Positions 26,494 through 35,113 of a stretch of DNA of 64,000 bases are shown piece after piece. The translations under genes were made by a program, and so were the position numbers. The number at the start of each line of letters is the position of its first letter. The stretch's first letter is position 1. Under the pieces are notes generated by a model, which was not told where the DNA came from, did not search any database, and was given only the letters and a program-made list of their open reading frames with translations. The stretch lies in assembly GCA_024235895.1 (NCBI GenBank), contig JACKLM010000006.1:62001-126000 (forward strand), in the 5' to 3' direction. This stretch comes from Burkholderiaceae bacterium (GTDB lineage: Bacteria > Pseudomonadota > Gammaproteobacteria > Burkholderiales > Burkholderiaceae_C).

Positions 26494-28035
26494 ATGACCG
26501 CTCACGCCACGCCGCCACCGGGCAGCCTGCACGACCGGCTGCAGCCTCTGCTCGCTGCCGCCGCCGCCGATGCCGTCGCGCTCGCCGCCCCCGGCCGGCC
26601 GCCGCTGACGCACGGCGCGCTGCGCCGGCTGATCGCCGAGACCCTGGCGTGGTTCGCGGGCCAGGGGATAGGGCGCGGTGACCGCGTCGCCATCGTGCTG
26701 CCCAACGGGCCGGAGATGGCGAGCTGCTTCCTGGCCTGCGCCAGCGGCGTCGCGAGCGCGCCGCTGAACCCGGCCTACCGCGCCGACGAGTTCGAGTTCT
26801 ACCTGTCCGACCTGCGCGCCAAGGCACTCGTCGTCGAAGCCGGCAGCAGCTCGCCGGCGGTCGAGGTCGCGCGCCACATGGGCGTGCGCCTCGTCGAGCT
26901 GCACCCGGGCGAGGCCGCCGGCGCCTTCACGCTGGGCACCGACGGTGCCGCGCCGCCGGCGGCGGCGACCTACGCCGAGCCGGACGACGTCTCGATGCTG
27001 CTGCACACCTCGGGCACGACCTCGCGGCCGAAGATCGTGCCGCTGTCGCAGCGCAACCTGGCGGCGTCGGCACAGCATATCGCGCGCACGCTGGCCTTCG
27101 GGCCGGCGGACTGCGGGCTGAACATCATGCCGCTGTTCCACATCCACGGGCTGATCGCCGGCGTGCTGGCGCCGCTCGCGGCAGGCAGCCGCGTCTTCTG
27201 CACCCCCGGCTTCAACGCGCTGAAGTTCTTCGGCTGGATGGACGAGGCGGCGCCGACCTGGGTCACGGCGGTGCCGACCATGCACCAGGCGATCCTCGCG
27301 CGCGCAGGCAAGAACCGCGACGTGATCGCGCGCCACCCGCTGCGCTTCATGCGCTCGTCGAGTTCGTCGATCCCGCCGCAGGTGATCCGCGAGCTCGAGG
27401 AGGTCTTCGGTGCGCCGCTGATCGAGGCCTACGGCATGACCGAGGCGACGCACCAGATGGCGTCCAACCCGCTGCCGCCGGCGCTGCGCAAGCCGGGCAC
27501 GGTCGGCCGCGCCGCCGGGCCGGAGATCGCGATCATGGCCGAGGACGGGTCGCTGCTGCCGCCCGGGGCGACCGGCGAGATCGTGATCCGCGGCCCCAAC
27601 GTCACCGCCGGTTACGAGTCCAACCCCAAGGCCAACGCCGAGGCCTTCGTCGCGGGCTGGTTCCGCACCGGCGACCAGGGCGTGATGGACGAGGATGGCT
27701 ACGTCAGCATCACCGGCCGGCTCAAGGAGATCATCAACCGCGGCGGCGAGAAGATCAGCCCGCGCGAGGTCGACGAGGTCCTGATGGACCATCCGGCGGT
27801 GGCGCAGGTCGTGTGCTTCGGCATGCCGCACGCCAAGCTCGGCGAGGAGGTGGCGGCGGTCGTCGTGCTGCGCGAGGGCCAGGCGGCGACCGAGCGCGAA
27901 CTGCAGCAGTTCGTCGCCGGCCGGGTGGCGGACTACAAGGTGCCAGCCAGGATCCTCTTCATGGACGAGATCCCCAAGGGCGCGACCGGCAAGCTGCAGC
28001 GCATCGGGTTGGCGGCGCGGCTGGGCCTGGGCTGA
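26494..28035 (+). CDS. Acyl-CoA synthetase (AMP-forming), oxalyl-CoA synthetase-like
   Basis: The 513-residue ANL-superfamily ligase activates a carboxylate with ATP and CoA. The phosphate loop LLHTSGTTSRPKIVPLS, the A5 motif EAYGMTEATHQM, the hinge region TGRLKEIINRGGEKISP and the C-terminal lysine motif PKGATGKLQRI are present. The overall pattern resembles the oxalyl-CoA synthetase/Pcs60-like branch, but specificity is not decided by sequence alone. ATG 26494 was chosen; an upstream in-frame ATG at 26452 would add 14 residues with no better ribosome site. panE follows after five bases, suggesting one transcript. Confidence 0.85.
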   Translation: MTAHATPPPGSLHDRLQPLLAAAAADAVALAAPGRPPLTHGALRRLIAETLAWFAGQGIGRGDRVAIVLPNGPEMASCFLACASGVASAPLNPAYRADEFEFYLSDLRAKALVVEAGSSSPAVEVARHMGVRLVELHPGEAAGAFTLGTDGAAPPAAATYAEPDDVSMLLHTSGTTSRPKIVPLSQRNLAASAQHIARTLAFGPADCGLNIMPLFHIHGLIAGVLAPLAAGSRVFCTPGFNALKFFGWMDEAAPTWVTAVPTMHQAILARAGKNRDVIARHPLRFMRSSSSSIPPQVIRELEEVFGAPLIEAYGMTEATHQMASNPLPPALRKPGTVGRAAGPEIAIMAEDGSLLPPGATGEIVIRGPNVTAGYESNPKANAEAFVAGWFRTGDQGVMDEDGYVSITGRLKEIINRGGEKISPREVDEVLMDHPAVAQVVCFGMPHAKLGEEVAAVVVLREGQAATERELQQFVAGRVADYKVPARILFMDEIPKGATGKLQRIGLAARLGLG

Positions 28036-28040
28036 GCGCG

Positions 28041-29063
28041 ATGAGGTTCGCGGTCGTCGGCGCCGGCGCCATCGGCGGCTACCTCGGTGCGCGGCTGGCG
28101 CTGGCCGGACACGAGGTGGTCCTCATCGCGCGAAACCGCAACCTCGAGGCGATCCGCGCCGGCGGGTTCAAGCTGATCGAGGAGGATGGCCGCGAGCGCG
28201 TCGCGCGCGCGGTGCGCGCCGAGCCGCGCATGGCCGACGCCGGGCCGCAGGACGCCGTGCTGCTGACGGTCAAGGCGCACCAGGTGCACGAGCTGCTGCC
28301 CGACCTGCGTGCGCTGTTCGGCCCGCAGACGATGCTGGTGACGATGATCAACGGCGTGCCGTGGTGGTACTTCCAGCGCCTGGGCGGGCCGTGGGAGGGC
28401 CGGCGGCTGGACAGCGTCGACCCCGGCGGCGTGCTGGCCGACGCGATCGAGCCCGAACGCATCGTCGGCGGCGTCGTCTACCCGGCGGCCGAACTGGTCG
28501 CGCCGGGCGTCGTCCGCGTCGTCGAGGGCAACCGCTTCACGCTCGGCGAGCCCGACGGCAGCCGCAGCGAGCGCATCGAGGCGCTGTCGCAGGCGTTCAT
28601 GGCGGCCGGCTTCAAGGCCCCGGTCAGCCGCGACATCCGCAGCGAGATCTGGCTCAAGCTGTGGGGCAACCTGAGCTTCAACCCGATCAGCGCGCTGACG
28701 CAGGCGACGCTGCAGGAGATCTGCCGCTTCCCGCCGACGCGCGAGCTCGCCGCGCGCATGATGACCGAGGCGCGCGCGGTCGCCGAGGCGCTCGGGGTGC
28801 GGATCCGCATCACGCTCGAGCAGCGCATCGCCGGCGCCGAGGCGGTCGGCGCGCACAAGACCTCGATGCTGCAGGACGTGCAGGCCGGTCGCGCGCCCGA
28901 GCTGGCCGCACTCGTCGGTGCGGTGATCGAGCTCGGCCAGGTCGTCGGCGTGCCTACGCCGACGATCGAGGCGGTGCACGCGGCCACTGCGCTGCTGGCG
29001 CGCACGCTCGCGGCCGGGCCGTCGCGGCTGAGCCCGCAGCCGCTGCTGGGGGGCTTGCGGTGA
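28041..29063 (+). CDS. panE: Ketopantoate reductase-family protein
   Basis: The 340-residue NADPH-dependent enzyme has the Rossmann motif VVGAGAIGGYLGARLALAGH at the N-terminus, KAHQ carrying the conserved lysine region, and SEIWLKLWGNLSFNP with the catalytic lysine. True PanE reduces 2-dehydropantoate to pantoate for coenzyme A synthesis. Many paralogues in Burkholderiales with this length act on other 2-oxo acids, so panE is a family name here. It begins five bases after the acyl-CoA synthetase and ends overlapping a short cytochrome-like reading frame (GTGA). Confidence 0.8.
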   Translation: MRFAVVGAGAIGGYLGARLALAGHEVVLIARNRNLEAIRAGGFKLIEEDGRERVARAVRAEPRMADAGPQDAVLLTVKAHQVHELLPDLRALFGPQTMLVTMINGVPWWYFQRLGGPWEGRRLDSVDPGGVLADAIEPERIVGGVVYPAAELVAPGVVRVVEGNRFTLGEPDGSRSERIEALSQAFMAAGFKAPVSRDIRSEIWLKLWGNLSFNPISALTQATLQEICRFPPTRELAARMMTEARAVAEALGVRIRITLEQRIAGAEAVGAHKTSMLQDVQAGRAPELAALVGAVIELGQVVGVPTPTIEAVHAATALLARTLAAGPSRLSPQPLLGGLR

Positions 29064-29209
29064 ACCGGATCGCGGCGCTGGTGCTCGTGCTGGTCGCAGG
29101 TGGCGCGGCGGCGGCCGACCTGCACGCCTTCTGGGACGGGCGCTGCGGATCCTGCCACGGTGACTCCGCGGGCTTCGCGCGCAGCACGCTGGCGCTGCAC
29201 GACGGCTGA
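29060..29209 (+). pseudogene. Short CxxCH protein, likely truncated cytochrome c
   Basis: A GTG overlapping the panE stop opens a 49-residue frame with a signal peptide (about residues 1-19) and one heme-binding site in GRCGSCHGDSAGF. Cytochrome c domains normally need 80 or more residues and a distal methionine, which are absent, so the gene looks truncated. The stop lies in the first unit of an 11-bp triplicated repeat that supplies TGA in all three plus frames. The product would be a periplasmic mini heme peptide if made. A genuine small protein is possible but less likely. Confidence 0.5.
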
Positions 29210-29235
29210 GCGGCGGCTGAGCGGCGGCTGAGCGC
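29203..29235. repeat. 11-bp tandem repeat, three units
   Basis: The unit CGGCTGAGCGG occurs at 29203-29213 and 29214-29224, with a third copy differing at the last base at 29225-29235. Because 11 is not a multiple of three, the three TGA triplets (29207, 29218, 29229) fall in all three plus-strand frames. It lies between the convergent cytochrome remnant and the S58-type peptidase, and may reflect replication slippage. Confidence 0.8.
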
Positions 29236-29244
29236 GCGCCGCGG

Positions 29245-30172
29245 TCAGGCGCGCGCCTGCGCCGCCGCACCCGCCGCGGATCGCCTCGGCGACGACGCGC
29301 GCGGCCAGCGCGCCGAGCAGCGACAGGTCGGCACTGCGACCGGCGCGACCGGTGGCGAGCGCGAACAGCGTGTCGCCGTCGTGCATCGTCAACGGGTCGA
29401 TCGACCGCGCCAGCCCGGCGTGGCCGAGCGCCGCGAGCTTGGTCGCCTGCGCCTTGTCGAGCACGGCGTCGGTGGCGACGACGCCGATCGTCGTCGCGGT
29501 GCCCGGGACGAGACGCTGCGGCAGCTCGCCGGCAGCCAGTGCGTCGGTGCTGCGCCGCGCGCGGCCGTCGGCGCCGCGGGCACCGGCGATGACGCGGCCG
29601 TCGGTGTCGAGGACGTCGCCGACCGCGTTGACCACCATCAGCGCGCCGACGGTGACGCCGTGGACCGAGATCGACGCCGTGCCCAGGCCGCCGCGCATGC
29701 ACGACGCCGGCCCCCACAGCTTGCCGACGGTCGCACCGGCACCGGCGCCGACCGCGCCCACCGCAGGCGCCGCGGTCGATGCGGCGTCGCACGCGGCGCT
29801 GCCGGCGGCGGCGTCGGGGCGAACGGCGGGGTCGCCCTCCCAGAGGTCGAAGATCACCGCCGCCGGGACGATCGGCACCCGCACGGGGCCGACTTCCAGC
29901 CCGTGCCCGCGCGACTCGAGCCAGCGCACGACGCCGTCGGCAGCGGCCAGCCCGAAGGCACTGCCGCCGGTCAGCAGCACGCCGTGCACGACCGGGACGA
30001 CGTTCTCGGGGCGCAGCAGGTCGGTCTCGCGCGTGCCCGGTGCGCCGCCGCGCACGTCGACGCCGGCGACCGCGCCTTCGGGACACAGGACGACGGTGCA
30101 GCCGGTGGCCCGGGCAGCCAGCGTGTGGTGGCCGACGCGCAGCCCGGTGACGTCGGTGAGCGCGCCCGGCAT
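29245..30172 (-). CDS. P1/DmpA (S58)-family aminopeptidase or amidohydrolase, 3' end apparently frameshifted
   Basis: The product resembles L-aminopeptidase DmpA and 6-aminohexanoate-oligomer hydrolase, N-terminal-nucleophile enzymes that self-cleave. Visible motifs are LTDVTGLRVGHHTL, VLLTGGSAFGLAAADGVVRW and TIGVVATDAVLDKAQATKLA. The residue before the expected Thr nucleophile is Ala226 (ATT), where I recall Asn in related proteins, so self-processing is doubtful. Homology stops near AEAIRGG. The frame then misses the natural-looking TGA at 29245-29247 by one base and stays open on the minus strand to 28478, antisense to panE. The listed end assumes a one-base indel close to the 3' end. Start ATG 30172 lacks a strong ribosome site. 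Confidence 0.65.
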
Positions 30173-30213
30173 CTCGGTGGCGGCCGGCGGCCAGTCGACC
30201 CGCAGGCCGTCGT

Positions 30214-31329
30214 TCAGGCGAAGACGCCGGCGCTGTCCTGCATGCGCTCGGACACCTCGCCCAGGTGGTGCAGCGTGTCGCCGAAGCTCGTCTCGAGCAT
30301 CGTCAGCCGCTTGAAATAGTGGCTGCCGAGGTACTCGTCGGTGACGCCGATGCCGCCGTGCAGCTGCACGCACTGCTGGCCGACGAAGCGCATGCTCTGG
30401 CCGAGCTGGACCTTGGCCTGCGACAGCGCGCGCCGGCGCGCGTCGGGTGGCTCGCCGAGCTTGAGCGTGGCGTAGTAGCTCATCGAGCGTCCGAGCTCGA
30501 GCGCCATCTTGACGTCCGCGATGCGATGCCGCAGCGCCTGGAAGCTGGCGATCGCGACGCCGAATTGCTTGCGCGTATTCATGTACTCGACCGTGATCGC
30601 GGTCAGCTGCTCCATCAGCCCGACCGCCTCGGCGCAGGCGGCGGCGAGGCCGATGTCGACCCCATGCTCGAGCACCGCGAGCCCGTCGCGCGCGGCCAGC
30701 GTCGCCGGCGTGTCCGCCAGCGTCAGCTCGGCGGCGCGCGCGCCATCCTGCGTCGGGTAGCCGCGCAGCGTGGCCCCGGCGGCGCCGCGCTCGACGAGGA
30801 ACAGGTGGATGCCGTCCTTGCTGTGTGCCGGCACGACGAAGGCGTCGGCCTCGTCGCCCGCGGGCACGATGCTCTTGGTCCCCGAGACGGTCCAGCCGTC
30901 CCCGGACCGGCCGGCGCAGGTGGCAACCTGGTCGAGCCGGTAGCGCGCCGCGCGCTCCTGGTGCGCCAGCACGACCAGGGCCGAGCCGTCGGCGATCCTG
31001 GGCAGCCACGCGGCCTGGACGGCGTCGTCGGCCTGCGCGAGCAGTGCCGGCGCGATCAGCGCACCCTGCGCATAAGGGGCGTTGACGAGCCCGCGGCCGA
31101 GCTCCTCCATCACGACCATCGCCTCGACGGCGCCGAAGCCCATGCCGCCCCGCGACTCGGGCACCGCGAGCCCCGCGAGGCCCAGCGCGGCGAGCTCGCC
31201 CCAGACCTCGCGCGTCGCGCCGCCGGCCCTGGCGATCGCGTGCCGGCGCTCGAAGCCGAAATCCTTGTCGACCCAGCGGCGCACGGCGTCGCGCAGCGCA
31301 TTCTGGTCGTCGGTGAAATCGAAGTCCAT
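30214..31329 (-). CDS. Acyl-CoA dehydrogenase, PimD-like small subunit
   Basis: The 371-residue flavoprotein has the acyl-CoA dehydrogenase fold, with N-terminal FTDDQNALRDAVRRWVDKDF, a middle beta domain and C-terminal TRKQFGVAIASFQALRH and LHGGIGVTDEYLGSHYFKR. The usual catalytic glutamate motif of the single-gene enzymes is not evident at the end, consistent with a heteromeric pair. The preceding gene encodes the likely large subunit, 21 bases away. Such pairs are annotated as pimeloyl-CoA dehydrogenase and act on dicarboxyl-CoA or related substrates. The actual substrate is unproven. Confidence 0.83.
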   Translation of the reverse strand: MDFDFTDDQNALRDAVRRWVDKDFGFERRHAIARAGGATREVWGELAALGLAGLAVPESRGGMGFGAVEAMVVMEELGRGLVNAPYAQGALIAPALLAQADDAVQAAWLPRIADGSALVVLAHQERAARYRLDQVATCAGRSGDGWTVSGTKSIVPAGDEADAFVVPAHSKDGIHLFLVERGAAGATLRGYPTQDGARAAELTLADTPATLAARDGLAVLEHGVDIGLAAACAEAVGLMEQLTAITVEYMNTRKQFGVAIASFQALRHRIADVKMALELGRSMSYYATLKLGEPPDARRRALSQAKVQLGQSMRFVGQQCVQLHGGIGVTDEYLGSHYFKRLTMLETSFGDTLHHLGEVSERMQDSAGVFA

Positions 31330-31350
31330 CGTCCGTCTCCTCGCGTGCCT

Positions 31351-32553
31351 TCAGCTTCCGAGCACGGTCTGCGCGACGATGTTGCGCTGGACCTCGTTGG
31401 AGCCGCCATAGATCGTCGTCTTGCGGTAGTTGAAGTAGGTCGCCGCCAGCGGAGCGCAGTGCGCGGCGCCGCCCGGCCACAGGCCGCCCAGGGCCTGGTC
31501 GCCCTGCCAGCCGGCGTCCATCGCCTCGCGGACGAAGGGCAGGCTGTAGGGGCCCGCGGCCAGCATCATCAGCTCGGTGTAGCGCTGCTGGATCTCGCTG
31601 CCGCGGATCTTCAGCAGCCCGGCGATGTCCAGACTCTGCTTGCCGCTCTTCTCGGCCGACAGCACGCGCAGCACCAGCATCTCGAGCGCGACGATGTCCA
31701 CCTCGAGCAGTGCGATCTGGTCGCGCAGGCGCCGGTCGTCCCACACGCCCTCGGCCTTGGCGATGCGCTTGAGGCGCTCGAGCTCGCGCTTGGCGCGGTT
31801 GACGTCGGCGATGTTGGTGCGCTCGTGCGCGAGCAGGTGCTTGGCGTAGGTCCAGCCCTTGTTCTCCTCGCCGATGAGGTTCTCGGCCGGCACCTCGACG
31901 TCGTCGAAGAAGACCTCGTTGACCTCGGGCTCGCCGTCGAGCAGCACGATCGGCTTGACGGTGATGCCGGGGCTCTTCATGTCGATCAGCAGGAAGCTGA
32001 TCCCGGTCTGCGGCTTGCCCTCGGTGCTGGTGCGCACCAGGCAGAAGATCCACTCGCCGTACTGGCCCAGGGTGGTCCAGGTCTTCTGGCCGTTGACGAT
32101 GTAGGTGTCGCCCCGGCGCTCGGCGCGCGTCTTCAGGCTCGCCAGGTCGGATCCGCTGCCGGGTTCGCTGTAGCCCTGGCTCCACCAGACCTCGCCGCTG
32201 GCGATGCCGGGCAGGAAGCGCTGCTGCTGCTCGGGGCTGCCGAAGGCCATGATGACGGGCGCGACCATGACCGGACCGAAGGGCACGACGCGCGGCGCGC
32301 CCGCGAGCGCGCACTCCTCCTCGAACAGGTGCTTTTGCACCGCGTTCCAGCCCGGGCCACCGAACTTCTCGGGCCAGCCCCAGGCCAGCCACCCCTTCTT
32401 GCCCAGGATCCTGGCCCAGCGCTGCATGTCGTCGCGGGTCAGGCGCAGGGCGTTGTGAACCTTGTGGCTGATGTCGGCGGGCAGGTTCGCCCGCACCCAG
32501 GCGCGGATCTCCTCGCGGAACGCCTGCTCCTGCGGCGTGAAATTCAGGTCCAT
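31351..32553 (-). CDS. Acyl-CoA dehydrogenase, PimC-like large subunit
   Basis: The 400-residue enzyme starts with LNFTPQEQAFREEIRAWVR and has the flavin motif SQGYSEPGSGSDLASLKTRA near residue 127 and an end motif YGGSNEVQRNIVAQ. It is the size and pattern of the pimeloyl-CoA dehydrogenase large subunit and is followed by the small-subunit-like gene. Together they would oxidise a CoA thioester, passing electrons to ETF. The gene is first in its unit. A TetR-type palindrome lies 36 bases upstream, suggesting acyl-CoA-responsive repression by a regulator not encoded here. Confidence 0.86.
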   Translation of the reverse strand: MDLNFTPQEQAFREEIRAWVRANLPADISHKVHNALRLTRDDMQRWARILGKKGWLAWGWPEKFGGPGWNAVQKHLFEEECALAGAPRVVPFGPVMVAPVIMAFGSPEQQQRFLPGIASGEVWWSQGYSEPGSGSDLASLKTRAERRGDTYIVNGQKTWTTLGQYGEWIFCLVRTSTEGKPQTGISFLLIDMKSPGITVKPIVLLDGEPEVNEVFFDDVEVPAENLIGEENKGWTYAKHLLAHERTNIADVNRAKRELERLKRIAKAEGVWDDRRLRDQIALLEVDIVALEMLVLRVLSAEKSGKQSLDIAGLLKIRGSEIQQRYTELMMLAAGPYSLPFVREAMDAGWQGDQALGGLWPGGAAHCAPLAATYFNYRKTTIYGGSNEVQRNIVAQTVLGS

Positions 32554-32588
32554 GCGTCGGCTCTCCGGTGGCGAGTCGACGTTTTAGC

Positions 32589-32604
32589 ACGACCGTTCGG
32601 TCGT
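32589..32604 (-). promoter_or_regulatory. TetR-type operator before the PimC/PimD-like genes
   Basis: ACGACCGTTCGGTCGT is an inverted repeat with 7-base arms and a 2-base centre. It lies 36 bases upstream of the large-subunit start, in an AT-richer patch (GTTTTAG nearby). ACCGTTCGGT-like dyads are frequent targets of TetR-family regulators of acyl-CoA metabolism. The cognate regulator is not in the window. Confidence 0.45.
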
Positions 32605-32707
32605 CGTTGTCGTCGGGGCGACAGGGCCGATCGGCGGCCCGTGCGCGTGCGTCGCGACGGTGGCCGGCGCGCCGGCGCGCCGGCGCTGGCCGTCGAGCCG
32701 GGGGTGG

Positions 32708-33028
32708 TCAGCCGACGAGGCGCACCAGCGCGCGCTCCAGCAGGCTGCGCCGGCGCCACGCGCGCCCGGCCTCCTCGGCAAAGTGCCGACCTCGCTCGGT
32801 GAGCCGGAAGTAGCGCACGCCGGGAAAGCCCTGCGGGTTGTCGAACTCGTCGACCAGCCCGTAGCCGGTCAGTGTCGGTGCGCTGTAGCGAACGGGCGCG
32901 CCGTCCAGCGCCCAGCCCAGCTCGCTGTCGCCGAGTTGCACCAGGACCCTCCCGCGCGACAGCAGCTGCAGGGCGTCGACGAACTCGGCGCGGTCGGGGA
33001 TGATCGGTGCGGGCAGGCATCGTGCCAT
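32708..33028 (-). CDS. Hypothetical 106-residue protein
   Basis: I do not recognise the family. The product is soluble, about 12 kDa, with no signal peptide or membrane segment. It contains FVDALQLLSRGRVLVQLGD and a C-terminal helical, Arg-rich end (RAWRRRSLLERALVRLVG). The middle part YFRLTERGRHFAEEA recalls the wing and last helix of winged-helix proteins, so a small DNA-binding protein is possible. GGAGGC lies before the ATG at 33028. An upstream extension of 39 residues is open but has no start signal. Downstream, a very GC-rich palindromic tract near 32660-32690 may act as its terminator. Confidence 0.65.
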   Translation of the reverse strand: MARCLPAPIIPDRAEFVDALQLLSRGRVLVQLGDSELGWALDGAPVRYSAPTLTGYGLVDEFDNPQGFPGVRYFRLTERGRHFAEEAGRAWRRRSLLERALVRLVG

Positions 33029-33194
33029 GGGTGCCTCCGCATGTCGGGTTGATCGAGCCCGAAGTTTGGCGCGGGGGCGCACCATGTGTCGATCCCAACA
33101 GCGCTGGTGATCGGGTCCAGTTTTGCGCGCCAGCGCACGGGGCACGGCCCCGGCGACGGCCTGGTCGCCCGGGAAGGCGCGATGCAGGGGCGGG

Positions 33195-33884
33195 TCAGCG
33201 CAGCTGCAGCCGCATGACGTCGTTGTCGCGCCGCAGCTGGAAGCGTTGCAGGAAGCTGTTGCCCAGCAGCACGTGCGCCATCGGCGCGGGCAGCACGACT
33301 GCGGCGACGTTGGCCACCGTGACGCCGCCCAGCGTCACCGCCGACAGCGTCACGCGCCGGGCCTCGACGCTGCCATTGGCGGTGCCGATCGCGACCGTGG
33401 GAGAACGGGTCAGGTCCAGCCCGATGCGCGCGGCCTCGGCGGCCGACAGCGCGACGACGGTGGCGCCGGTGTCGACCATGAACCGCACGGCGCGGCCGTT
33501 GATGGCGCCGCTGGTGACGAAATGTCCGCCCGCGCCCATCGGCAGCACGATCTCGCGGGTGCTGCCGGTGTCGCCCGTGCTGCCCGCGGCATCGAGCCGA
33601 AGCGGGGCCTGGCCCTGGCGGACGAGGGCCGTGCGGCCGTCGCGCTCGACCTCGGCCTCGCCGTCGCGCAGCGCGCGCAGCGTCACCCCGTGTCGGGTCT
33701 GCCCGACCGCGAGCGTGACCGGCTGGCCGTCGATCATCAGCAGCGCCTTGCTGCGACCGATCTGGCCTGCCATCGCGATCCCCGGTGCGGCCGCGTGTGC
33801 GGTCGGCAATCGCAGCGCCGGCGCGAAGGCCCACGCGATCACCGCGGCAGGGCCGAGGCCTGCAAAGCTGCGGCGGGTCGGCAT
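33195..33884 (-). CDS. Retropepsin-like aspartic protease (clan AA, TIGR02281 type)
   Basis: The 229-residue protein has an N-terminal signal or anchor region (about residues 1-33, ending AHAAAPG) and a retroviral-type protease domain. The catalytic motif FMVDTGATVVALS carries DTGA, and VLLGNSFLQRF matches the family's ending. Such single-domain proteases are secreted or periplasmic and probably act as dimers; substrates are mostly unknown. It begins 10 bases after yajQ in the same direction, so the two may be co-transcribed. A predicted periplasmic location rests on the signal-like start only. Confidence 0.82.
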   Translation of the reverse strand: MPTRRSFAGLGPAAVIAWAFAPALRLPTAHAAAPGIAMAGQIGRSKALLMIDGQPVTLAVGQTRHGVTLRALRDGEAEVERDGRTALVRQGQAPLRLDAAGSTGDTGSTREIVLPMGAGGHFVTSGAINGRAVRFMVDTGATVVALSAAEAARIGLDLTRSPTVAIGTANGSVEARRVTLSAVTLGGVTVANVAAVVLPAPMAHVLLGNSFLQRFQLRRDNDVMRLQLR

Positions 33885-33894
33885 CGGGGACGCC

Positions 33895-34398
33895 TCAGTC
33901 GCGGAAATTCTCGAAACCCAGCGGCAGCTCGGCGACCTCCTTGCGCAGCAGCGCGATCGCTGCCTGCAGGTCGTCGCGCTTGGTGCCGCTGATGCGCACC
34001 GTCTCGCCCTGGATCGCCGCCTGGACCTTGAGCTTGCTGCCCTTGACCGCGGACTGGATCCGCTTGGCGGTCGCGGCGTCGATGCCGGCGACGACCGGCA
34101 CCTCGTGGCGCAGGCGGTCGCCCCCCATCTTCTGCGGCTTGGCCGAGAAGTCGAGGAAGCGCACGTCGACGCCGCGCTTGGCCATGCGCCCCAGCAACAG
34201 GTCCTTGACCTGGCCGAGCTGGAAGTCGCTGTCGCCCCACAGCACGAGCTGGCGCTTGCCGCCGCCCTGGTCGACGAGCTCGACCTTGGCGCCGCTGCCC
34301 TTGAAGTCGAACCGGGTGCCGATCTCGCGGCTGGCCTGGTCGACGGCGTTGCGGACCTCGACCAGGTCGGGTTCGAGGACGGTGTCGAAGCTGGGCAT
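33895..34398 (-). CDS. yajQ: YajQ-family nucleotide-binding protein
   Basis: The 167-residue protein matches UPF0234/YajQ along its whole length: [20 protein letters not shown] at the start, FDFKGS, and the end [11 protein letters not shown]. YajQ proteins have two ferredoxin-like folds and bind nucleotides; in Xanthomonas a homologue binds cyclic di-GMP and affects gene expression. The function here is assumed by family. It precedes the aspartic protease gene on the minus strand with a 10-base gap. No unusual features. Confidence 0.93.
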   Translation of the reverse strand: MPSFDTVLEPDLVEVRNAVDQASREIGTRFDFKGSGAKVELVDQGGGKRQLVLWGDSDFQLGQVKDLLLGRMAKRGVDVRFLDFSAKPQKMGGDRLRHEVPVVAGIDAATAKRIQSAVKGSKLKVQAAIQGETVRISGTKRDDLQAAIALLRKEVAELPLGFENFRD

Positions 34399-34468
34399 GG
34401 CGGCTCGCGGATACGGGGTGGGAAAGACCGACCCATTCTGCCAGTCCGCCGGCGCCGGCCGGTGGGCG

Positions 34469-34999
34469 TCAGCGCAGCTCGATCGTGCGCAAGTTCCACA
34501 CGGCGCGGCCCAGGTAGCGGGTCTGGCGCAGCTCGGGGTCGTCGTCGAAGGGGTAGACGATCATCAGCGGCCCCTTGTCGCGCACCCCGACCGCGCGGCC
34601 GTCGACCTGGTAGGCGACGATCACCGGCCAGCGCCGCAGGTCGTTCAGCGGGATCTCGGCCCGGTAACCGCCCAGCAAGGCCTGCACGACCAGCCGTTCG
34701 CCCGCACCGCCTACCGCTGCGACGATGTCGCGCAGCATCGGGCCGGTGAAGTGGCGCGCTTGGGCATACCACGGCAGCTTGGTACGGATCGTGTGCTGCG
34801 GCAGCGCGGCGAGCGCGGCGAGGTCGAAGTCGCGCTGCACGCGCGCCAGCGTGCCCTGGCCTGCCGGCACGATGACCGTCAGCACAATGCCCTCGGAAGC
34901 CCGCGTGGCCGCGCCGGCGGCGCCGGTGACGAGCGCCATCGCTGCGCCGGCGAGCAGCAGGCGGCGTTGCGGGCTCGACGGCAGCAGCTCCGGGGGCAT
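34469..34999 (-). CDS. Exported molybdopterin-binding-like domain protein
   Basis: The 176-residue product begins with a signal-peptide-like segment containing [12 protein letters not shown], possibly Tat-like. It continues with a domain resembling the small sulfite-oxidase-type molybdopterin fold: [36 protein letters not shown]. Stand-alone proteins of this type are common in proteobacteria and their activity is unclear. Start 34999 gives the cleaner signal peptide, but ATG 35074 has a stronger GAGGGG ribosome site and cannot be excluded. murB is divergent 114 bases away. Confidence 0.72.
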   Translation of the reverse strand: MPPELLPSSPQRRLLLAGAAMALVTGAAGAATRASEGIVLTVIVPAGQGTLARVQRDFDLAALAALPQHTIRTKLPWYAQARHFTGPMLRDIVAAVGGAGERLVVQALLGGYRAEIPLNDLRRWPVIVAYQVDGRAVGVRDKGPLMIVYPFDDDPELRQTRYLGRAVWNLRTIELR

Positions 35000-35113
35000 G
35001 AGGCCGCATTGTCCGGCGGGTGCGCTGGCCGCGACATCCTGCCGAAGGCGGAACCTGGACCGCGATCGCGTCATCGGCAGCCCCTCTTGCGGGGGATGGG
35101 CCAGAATCGCCGC

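Noticed and set aside
24943..27831. Long antisense frames opposite cbbR, the Tim44-like gene and the acyl-CoA synthetase
   Set aside because: They show Arg/His/Gln-rich composition typical of shadow frames and no family motifs, while the plus-strand genes have clear ones.
28478..32590. One continuous minus-strand frame of more than 1300 codons
   Set aside because: It is several genes read in the same phase plus the antisense of panE. Very high GC3 suppresses stop codons, so length alone is not evidence.
32655..32692. GC-rich palindromic tract as a mobile element end
   Set aside because: It consists of simple GGCGCGCC-type repeats and is better explained as a terminator-like or low-complexity tract.
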